Below are positions 1-4,899 of a DNA stretch of 7,490 nt, piece by piece; positions within the stretch are counted from its first letter, which is position 1; each line of letters opens with the position of its first letter. The position numbers and the translations under genes are program-made. Origin of the DNA: Trueperaceae bacterium (lineage in GTDB: Bacteria; Deinococcota; Deinococci; Deinococcales; Trueperaceae); NCBI GenBank assembly GCA_007121175.1, contig SKMG01000434.1:1-7490 (forward strand), in the 5' to 3' direction. The notes under the pieces were generated by a model, which saw nothing but the letters and a program-made list of their open reading frames with translations, searched no databases and was not told the origin of the DNA.

Positions 1-203
1 AAGGCCGACTGGTCCTCCGGCACGTCCTCCTCGGGGAAGATCGCCGATACCGGACACGCCGGCACGCAAGCACCGCAGTCGATGCACTCTTCGGGGTGGA
101 TGTAGAACTGGTCGTCGGCCTCGTAGATGCACTCGACCGGACACACGTCGACGCAGGCCTGGTCCTTGGTTCCGATGCACGGTTCGCAGATGATGTGCGG
201 CAC
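1..203 (-). CDS. fdxA: Seven-iron (3Fe-4S/4Fe-4S) ferredoxin, 3' end cut off by window
   Basis: Small soluble electron carrier. 67 residues are visible; the family is usually about 80, so only a short C-terminal tail is missing. Cysteines are C6, C9, C17, C21, C25, C40, C43, C46 and C50. By analogy with known 7Fe ferredoxins, C9, C17 and C50 would hold the [3Fe-4S] cluster and C21, C40, C43 and C46 the [4Fe-4S] cluster; the seven-residue gap between C9 and C17 is typical of that class. The stretch ECIDCGACVPACPV is the classic second-cluster motif. The GTG start at 203 fits the family N-terminus (here VPHIICEPC), and GGAGGGA (minus strand of 211-217) lies 7 nt upstream. The redox partner cannot be told from the sequence. 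The gene is divergent from the 632-residue gene. The symbol is assigned by class resemblance. Confidence 0.93.
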   Translation of the reverse strand, partial: MPHIICEPCIGTKDQACVDVCPVECIYEADDQFYIHPEECIDCGACVPACPVSAIFPEEDVPEDQSA

Positions 204-244
204 AGAGATCTCCCTCCGGGCGCCGCGGTCCCCCGGCGCAACGC

Positions 245-282
245 CATCATGACCGCGCCATGGTGGCGGCCGTCATCATGAC
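245..282. repeat. Pair of 9-bp direct repeats (CATCATGAC) upstream of the ferredoxin gene
   Basis: CATCATGAC occurs at 245-253 and again at 274-282, 29 bp apart start to start, or nearly three helical turns. The right copy overlaps the candidate ferredoxin -10 and the left copy falls just downstream of the inferred transcription start. A partly symmetric CCATGG-centred segment lies between them. This could be a regulator's paired operator, but a 9-bp repeat can also arise by chance. Confidence 0.35.
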
Positions 283-304
283 GAAGAGCTGCCCACCTCG
301 TCAA
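275..304 (-). promoter_or_regulatory. Candidate sigma-70-type promoter for the ferredoxin gene
   Basis: Read on the minus strand, TTGACG (299-304) matches the -35 consensus at five of six positions. CATGAT (275-280) matches the -10 at four of six, with an 18-nt spacer. Transcription would start near 268 and leave a leader of about 65 nt before the GTG at 203. The -10 lies inside one copy of the CATCATGAC direct repeat. This rests on consensus matching only. Confidence 0.4.
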
Positions 305-397
305 GCGCTGCGGTCACGTACCGCGATGGTGTCCAGGACGCTACCTTACGTGTACCCGGTGCGCGGTTCGTCACGACGTGGCCGTCGGCGCAGGCGC

Positions 398-403
398 TAG
401 ACT
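398..403 (+). promoter_or_regulatory. -10-like TAGACT placed for a leaderless transcript
   Basis: TAGACT (pattern TAnnnT) ends 6 nt before the GTG at 410, the position expected if transcription starts at the first base of the start codon. No Shine-Dalgarno sequence precedes that GTG. The T-A-G also forms an in-frame stop at 398-400, so translation cannot begin upstream of it. No good -35 is visible 16-19 nt further upstream. Leaderless genes with this layout are common in Deinococcota and Actinobacteria. Confidence 0.45.
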
Positions 404-409
404 GCTGCG

Positions 410-2308
410 GTGGACGCGCTTGCCAACATCGCGCTCGAACTCCTCGAGTACAAGCTCGACGCGCTCGTCGCCCGGCGCCCATTGCGTGGCGGGACCGCGT
501 CCCTGTGGCGCCTCCACGGCCTCATCGAGCACGGGTCGTCGGATCTCTCCAGCGCAGAGCGCGACCAGTTCACGATCCTCTCGCGTCGGCTCAAGGCAGT
601 TGCCGAGTTGCCGACGCGCGGTTCGGCGGGCCGCACCAGCTTGGTCGACCTCCGGCTCGACGACGCCGATGGGGAGGGGAACGGCCAGCTCCTCGACATC
701 GACGTGGCCGAGACCCTGACCGAAGAACCGCAGTTGGCCGAGGAGCGCGAACGCCTCCAGACGCTCGCCGAGCGCGTCTGGTGGGAGGAGCTCGACGAGG
801 TGGTCGTCGGGCTCGCGGCCGGCTGGCGCGCCGAACGCGATCGCCTCACCCCGCGTCTGGTCTTTGCCACCTTGCGCAACGTGCAGCGCTACGCCGAGAA
901 GCCGGGCTTCGCCAGCGACGTCGGTCTGCAGCGCTTCAAGGTGCGAGAGCCGCTCCCGGAACGCGAGGATCCGTTCATCTCGCTCTCCGACGTCGACAGC
1001 CTCGGTGAGCTCGCGCGGGAGCTGATCGACATGGTGATGGGCCTCGGGCACGGGCGAGGTCCCTTGGGGGCGCTCGAGGTGCCCGGCGCGGGCGCACTCG
1101 AGTACGTGCGGCAGGCCCTGCTGGCGGTCGCCAGAGACCCGTATGCCGGGAAGTTCTCGCTCTTGGTGCGCCGGGGACCGTCGAGCTCCGAGCTGAGGAC
1201 GGCGCTCCAGGAGCTCAGCAAGGAGCGGCTGCCGGAGACGCAGCGCGCGCTGCTGCGGCGCGACCTGGAGACGAGGCTCAGCGAGACGCAAGCCTTCGAG
1301 CGGAACCAGCGGCAGCTGTTCCAGCGCGACGTCGCCCGCTGTATGGAGCACGTGCAAGCGTTGTGCGAGAAGCTCGAGCGACACCTGCCCGGACAGGTCG
1401 GAGGACGCGCTCCGGGCCCGCGGCTGCAAGGCGGCGTGCTGTTCGCGGTGAACCCGGCACTGCGCTGGGAGCGCGTGCCTCCTGGCGCCGAAGCCTTCAC
1501 GCTGCGGATGGTCGGTCCGGCGCGCTTCACCATCGGCGGCCAGGAGGTCGGGCTGATGGGCACCGCGACGACGCGCACGCTGTTCGTCGACGGCGCCTCG
1601 CACGCCTTGGCACCGCACCTCGACCTGCGTTTGGGGCGTGGCCGCCTGCTGGTCGATGTCGAGGGCGAGTACATGTACCTGCGCTTCCGGGACGAGGGGC
1701 GCTCACTCGCCACCCGCCTGGCCGAGGCGCTGGTGGCCGCGTTCGTACTCACCCACGAGCGCGGCAACGACCTCCTCGAGGTCGTGCAGGGCGTGGCCGG
1801 CGAGCACTCGGGCGTGCCGCAGGAGACGGTACGGCGCGCGGTGGCGCGGGCCGGCGAGATCACCGGACGTGCGCCGCAGCGGCGCGTCGCGATCGAGGGC
1901 TTGCTGCGCGGCGCAGCGCGTGTGGCGGGCGTGAGCCTCCCGGACAACCTGGTGCTCAGCCTGACGCAGCGCTTCCTCACCGCGCTCACGGTCGGACCCG
2001 GTGACCTCGTCGGGTTGATCGAGCGTGAGGACGGCGCCGTGGGCGACGTTCACCCGATGACGGGCGAGCCGCTGACGGTCGAAGTACCGGGGCTGAAGCT
2101 CACGGTGCGGACCTATCGCGGGCGCAACCGCGACGCGCCCGATCAGCTCGTCGTCATGCTGCCGGGGCAGGTCATCGGTTCGTTCAGCGACATCATGGTC
2201 GAGAGCGCCCCAGGTGGCTCGATCGTGTGCGCACGGGCCGATCAGGAGCTGGCCGTGCTGTTCCTGAAAGACCGCCCGATCACGGTGCTGACCGAGCAAC
2301 GGGGATAG
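410..2308 (+). CDS. Uncharacterised 632-residue cytoplasmic protein with central coiled coil
   Basis: I do not recognise the family. No signal peptide or membrane segment is visible, so it is probably cytoplasmic. In order: a helical N-terminus (1-70); an acidic charged stretch (83-130) ending in a conspicuous WWEELDE; a mixed region (130-250); a long charged helical or coiled-coil segment (about 260-328) rich in R, E, L and Q; a strand-rich region (about 340-430) with short hydrophobic and glycine-rich segments; another helical section (431-525); and a strand-rich C-terminus (about 530-632) with HPMTGEPL at 548-555. The GTG at 410 is the first possible start after the in-frame TAG at 398-400, and its initiation looks leaderless. 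Codon use resembles its neighbours, and the length and strict codon bias support a real gene. It ends 27 bp before the pterin dehydratase gene, so the two may share a message. No catalytic motif was identified. Confidence 0.88.
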   Translation: MDALANIALELLEYKLDALVARRPLRGGTASLWRLHGLIEHGSSDLSSAERDQFTILSRRLKAVAELPTRGSAGRTSLVDLRLDDADGEGNGQLLDIDVAETLTEEPQLAEERERLQTLAERVWWEELDEVVVGLAAGWRAERDRLTPRLVFATLRNVQRYAEKPGFASDVGLQRFKVREPLPEREDPFISLSDVDSLGELARELIDMVMGLGHGRGPLGALEVPGAGALEYVRQALLAVARDPYAGKFSLLVRRGPSSSELRTALQELSKERLPETQRALLRRDLETRLSETQAFERNQRQLFQRDVARCMEHVQALCEKLERHLPGQVGGRAPGPRLQGGVLFAVNPALRWERVPPGAEAFTLRMVGPARFTIGGQEVGLMGTATTRTLFVDGASHALAPHLDLRLGRGRLLVDVEGEYMYLRFRDEGRSLATRLAEALVAAFVLTHERGNDLLEVVQGVAGEHSGVPQETVRRAVARAGEITGRAPQRRVAIEGLLRGAARVAGVSLPDNLVLSLTQRFLTALTVGPGDLVGLIEREDGAVGDVHPMTGEPLTVEVPGLKLTVRTYRGRNRDAPDQLVVMLPGQVIGSFSDIMVESAPGGSIVCARADQELAVLFLKDRPITVLTEQRG

Positions 2309-2335
2309 ATTGCGGCGTTGACAGGGAGGACGCCG

Positions 2336-2626
2336 ATGCCCGAAGCACTGAACGAGACCGAACTCGCCGCTGCCCTGGCCGAACTGCCCGAATGGCGGCT
2401 CGAAGACGGCGCCTTGCGTCGCGACCTGCGCTTCGCCGACTTCGTCGAGGCGTTCGGGTTCCTCGCGAAGGTGGCGCTGCTCGCCGAGCGGAGCGGTCAT
2501 CACCCCGAGATCCACAACGTCTACCGTGACGTGACGCTGCGACTGCGAACGCACGACGCTGGCGACCTCGTCACCGAGCGCGACGTCGAGGCCGCAGCGG
2601 CGATCGACGCTCAGCTCAGCGGGTAG
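2336..2626 (+). CDS. phhB: Pterin-4a-carbinolamine dehydratase (4a-hydroxytetrahydrobiopterin dehydratase)
   Basis: Predicted to dehydrate 4a-hydroxytetrahydropterin (EC 4.2.1.96), the step that regenerates pterin cofactor after aromatic amino acid hydroxylases; some bacterial members may instead serve molybdopterin metabolism. The protein has 96 residues, the usual size for this compact fold. The full family signature is present: E51, then H55-H56-P57 (in GHHPE), Y63, H73 and D83 at the expected spacings; H55, H56 and H73 correspond to the active-site histidines. The ATG at 2336 is preferred because AGGGAGGA (2323-2330) lies 5 nt upstream. A TTG at 2318 in the same frame would put that ribosome site inside the coding region. 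It lies 27 bp downstream of the 632-residue gene, and no phenylalanine hydroxylase gene is in the window. It converges with the minus-strand operon, with 25 bp between stops. The symbol is by family analogy. Confidence 0.93.
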   Translation: MPEALNETELAAALAELPEWRLEDGALRRDLRFADFVEAFGFLAKVALLAERSGHHPEIHNVYRDVTLRLRTHDAGDLVTERDVEAAAAIDAQLSG

Positions 2627-2651
2627 CGCCTGCTGCGGCCGGCCGGCGCGC

Positions 2652-3482
2652 TCAGGCTGCTGGCGTCCCCGGCCGCTCGGGCGCGCGGGCTTCGTCGTCC
2701 GGGCCCTCTTCGGGGTCGCTTTCCGGATCGCCGTCGTGGTCGTCGTCCGGGTCGTCTTCCGGATCGTCGAAGGCCGGGTCGTCGAGCTCGTCGCTGCCGC
2801 TCTCCGGGGAGGTAGCCGGCAGGTCCGCGTCGTCCTCGGCGGCTTCCGGCTCCGCCTCGCGGTCGTCGAGCGGAGCGAACTGGTAGTGCTCGCGCAGGAT
2901 TTCGAGATCGCTCGCGTCCACGACCCCGTCACCATCGAGGTCGGCTGGTAGGTTCACGCCGCGCTGGCCCCAGCTCTCGGCCAGCCGCAGGAGGTCGGCG
3001 AAGCCGCTGAGGCCGTCGCCGGTGACGTCGCCCGGTAAGCGCCGTCCGGGAGCGAGGGCCGCCGCATCTTCCGGGGCCGGCGTACGCACTTCGTCAGGCA
3101 GCAGTCGTGGCTCGAGGATCCCAGCGCCCGGAGAGCCGCCGAGCGCGATGCCCATGGCGATCACCAGGGCGTCGTTCAAGCGCGCGCCCGCGTCTGCGCG
3201 CACCAACACCTCGATGTCGACGCCGGGCGGGCCGCCGGTCACGACCAGGCTCAGCGCGTCGGGCCCCAGCAGCTCGGCGCTGGCGTAGCGCACCAGCACG
3301 GTCCGGTCGATCTCGTCGAACTCGGCACCGGCCGCTTGCCAGGCCTCGAGCGCAACGTTCACGCGGGCGCCGAGGTCGGCGGGCCCGCCGGCGTCGTCGA
3401 TCCGCAGCTCCCAGGCGGCGGCCGACGACCAGGCCAGCGTGAGGGCCAGCAACAGCACCGGCAGACCGAGCCGGCGACTCAT
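2652..3482 (-). CDS. Secreted dockerin protein with degenerate matrixin-like domain and acidic tail
   Basis: 276 residues. A Sec signal peptide spans about 1-22 (MSRR, hydrophobic core, SSAAA). Residues about 24-145 resemble a matrixin-type (M10) metalloprotease: an ALEAWQAAG helix near 44-52, then IAMGIALG at 108-115 where active members have HExGHxLG, then GAGILEPRL (119-127) where the family has its Met-turn and proline, then PEDAAAL like the family's closing helix. All zinc ligands and the catalytic glutamate are absent, so protease activity is not expected. Residues 150-202 are a type I dockerin: two calcium loops, DVTGDGLSGFAD (152-163) and DLDGDGVVDASD (181-192), each followed by a helix. 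Residues 206-270 are about half Asp/Glu. This is the last gene of the operon; its ATG overlaps the previous stop (ATGA, 3479-3482) and its own Shine-Dalgarno is weak, so translation is probably coupled. The likely partner is the cohesin-like lipoprotein two genes upstream. The dockerin call is firm; the matrixin relation is inferred. Confidence 0.88.
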   Translation of the reverse strand: MSRRLGLPVLLLALTLAWSSAAAWELRIDDAGGPADLGARVNVALEAWQAAGAEFDEIDRTVLVRYASAELLGPDALSLVVTGGPPGVDIEVLVRADAGARLNDALVIAMGIALGGSPGAGILEPRLLPDEVRTPAPEDAAALAPGRRLPGDVTGDGLSGFADLLRLAESWGQRGVNLPADLDGDGVVDASDLEILREHYQFAPLDDREAEPEAAEDDADLPATSPESGSDELDDPAFDDPEDDPDDDHDGDPESDPEEGPDDEARAPERPGTPAA

Positions 3483-4057
3483 GGTTCACCCCGCAACTCT
3501 GAGAGGTGCGCAGCCAGCGCCGGTAGCCAGATCGACTCGGGGTCGCCGTCGGGGGCGAGTTGCGGCCGTAGCGCAGCATCGAGCGCCAACGCCTCGCCGG
3601 CCGAGTCGCGCCAGACGTCCGCCTCCTCGCGCCACAGACCTTGCGTCACGCCGACCAGCGGTGAGGCTGCCCTGGCGAGCGCGCCGTAGGAAGCCACCAG
3701 CACGCGCTCTCCGAGCTCGAAGGTGGGAAAGCCGGCCACCAGGCGCGGCGGCACCCCCGGGGCCTGCCCGCCGAGGAAGGCGAGTGTCACCTCGAACGGA
3801 CCGACGTCGGTCGGCGTGCCCTCGTGCAGCAGCCAGGTCTCGACCTGGAGCGTGACCAGCGTCCAGGGATCGCCGTCGCGGACCTCGGCATCCAGCGCGG
3901 TGACGCGACCGACGAAGATGTCTTCGGCGAGTTCGAGGCGCTCCTCGAAGGTCAAGGCGGGGTAGGCGGCGGCGCCCGCGTCGGGCGCGAGGAGCGGCAG
4001 CACGAGCGTCAGCACGATCGCTGCGCGCGACGCAGTGCGCGTTGCGGTCCGCGTCAT
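3479..4057 (-). CDS. Secreted protein of unknown function, of a type often found beside matrixin genes
   Basis: 192 residues with a Sec signal peptide (about 1-30: basic MTRTATRTASR, hydrophobic core, cleavage near AGA-A). The mature part looks beta-rich with a helical C-terminus. From memory, its pattern matches a family of small exported proteins seen next to matrixin metalloprotease genes: AEDIFVGRV (44-52), VTLQVETWL (68-76), LGGQ (95-98), PTFELGERVLVA (111-122) and VGVTQGLW (135-142), corresponding to their VGRV, PxFxxGERVL and VGxxQG motifs. No biochemical role is known to me. It sits between the cohesin-like lipoprotein and the dockerin protein, with ATGA overlaps at both ends (4054-4057 and 3479-3482). 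AGGAGGAGG (minus strand of 4062-4070) gives a strong ribosome site for the ATG at 4057. It has no cysteines and no evident catalytic motif; a chaperone or third subunit of the surface complex is a guess. Confidence 0.88.
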   Translation of the reverse strand: MTRTATRTASRAAIVLTLVLPLLAPDAGAAAYPALTFEERLELAEDIFVGRVTALDAEVRDGDPWTLVTLQVETWLLHEGTPTDVGPFEVTLAFLGGQAPGVPPRLVAGFPTFELGERVLVASYGALARAASPLVGVTQGLWREEADVWRDSAGEALALDAALRPQLAPDGDPESIWLPALAAHLSELRGEP

Positions 4058-4899
4058 GGCGCCTCCTCCTGGTGGTCTGCCGCACCAGGCTCATCGTCGG
4101 TGCCACCGGGTTCCTCGTCGGGCTCGGCCGGCTCAGGGGGCTCGCTGCCGGGCGCCTCAGGCTCCCCGGCAGTGGGCGACGTGACCTGCGGCGCGCCCAG
4201 GCGCCGCGTGCTGAGTGAGCGGCCGGCGGCAGCCTCCGACGCCGCCGTGAGCGTCAACCCGAGCCGCTGCGGCGGGGCGAGCGGGGTCAACGTGAAGCGC
4301 AACAGGTCGGTACTCTGCGACAATGGCCCCGCCGTGGCGGCGAGATCGACGCGCAGCTGGCCCGGGTCGCTCTCCCAGATGGCAATGACGTCCCGGTCGG
4401 CGCTGCGGATCGACTCAGGTACCAGCGCGAAGGCCTCGGCGTCGTATGTGATGAGCACCTCGGCGCCGCGCCAGGCGCGCCCCGACTCCAGCCGCAGGCG
4501 CAACTCCGTTGGCCGCTGCAGGTCGGTGGGGGGCACATCGACGCTGATGACCGGCTCGGGCAGGGGCCGCACGCTGAGCTCGAGGCGTTGGACAGTGCGG
4601 CTCAGGTTGGCGTCACTGAGCTCGACGGTGAACGCGAAGCGACCTTGCCTACTCGGGGTACCGACGAGGCGACCACCCTCCAAGCGCAGTCCGGGCGGCG
4701 GCTCGCCGTCGACGATCCGGAAGCCGTACGGTCGGAGGCCGCCGGTAGGGCGCAGCGGCGCCTCGTACGGCTCCCCCTCGAAGGCGGGCGGCAGCGCGGC
4801 GGCTAAGAGCCGCAGCGGCTCGCCGGGCGTCGACAACTCACCGGCGCAGCCGAGGAGCACGAGGAGCGCCAGCACGGCTGAGGCGAGAGGGCGTTTCAT
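4054..4899 (-). CDS. Lipoprotein with putative-Ig (He_PIG-like) and cohesin-like domains
   Basis: 281 residues. A lipoprotein signal (MKRPLAS, hydrophobic run, lipobox LLGC) predicts lipidation at C18, so the protein should be tethered to a membrane outside the cytoplasm. Residues about 38-110 match the putative-Ig/cadherin-like pattern: YEAPLRPTGGLRPYGF, then PPPGLRLEGGRLVGTPSRQG and FTVELSDA. Residues about 117-236 look like a cohesin: paired strands at the start, AEVLITYDAEAFALV (146-160), then GQLRVDLA and LLRFTLTPL, the usual order of the nine-strand cohesin fold. Residues about 245-281 are a Pro/Glu/Asp-rich tail, perhaps unstructured. The ATG at 4899 is favoured over upstream alternatives by the signal peptide, GGGAG (minus strand of 4906-4910) and the ATGA overlap with treS. 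The natural ligand would be the dockerin encoded two genes downstream. The cohesin call is by strand pattern and context; another Ig-like domain is the main alternative. Confidence 0.85.
   Translation of the reverse strand: MKRPLASAVLALLVLLGCAGELSTPGEPLRLLAAALPPAFEGEPYEAPLRPTGGLRPYGFRIVDGEPPPGLRLEGGRLVGTPSRQGRFAFTVELSDANLSRTVQRLELSVRPLPEPVISVDVPPTDLQRPTELRLRLESGRAWRGAEVLITYDAEAFALVPESIRSADRDVIAIWESDPGQLRVDLAATAGPLSQSTDLLRFTLTPLAPPQRLGLTLTAASEAAAGRSLSTRRLGAPQVTSPTAGEPEAPGSEPPEPAEPDEEPGGTDDEPGAADHQEEAP

Noticed and set aside
371..1618. 415-residue minus-strand frame opposite the 632-residue gene, and similar long frames at 889-1989 and 1703-2935
   Set aside because: These are long only because stops are rare in GC-rich DNA. 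Their composition (Arg/Gln/His/Leu or Ser/Arg) is that of antisense shadows, with no domain pattern.
2318..2323. Perfect TTGACA -35 box, or a TTG start, ahead of the pterin dehydratase gene
   Set aside because: No -10 follows at 16-18 bp outside the coding region. Starting at the TTG would place the strong AGGGAGGA ribosome site inside the gene; the ATG at 2336 fits the family length.
2625..2652. GC-only palindromes (CGGCCGGCCG and the overlapping GCCGGCCGGC, 2636-2647) flanked by AGCGC/GCGCT between the convergent stops, as a bidirectional terminator
   Set aside because: The stem is plausible but there is no T-run on either strand, and the outer arm reaches the last coding base of the leftward gene. 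Such palindromes are common in DNA this GC-rich.
2652..4899. Full cellulosome or polysaccharide-degrading gene cluster
   Set aside because: Only one cohesin-like domain and one dockerin are present, with no carbohydrate-binding module, scaffoldin repeat or secreted hydrolase. The only complete glycoside hydrolase family member, TreS, is cytosolic and acts on maltose/trehalose.
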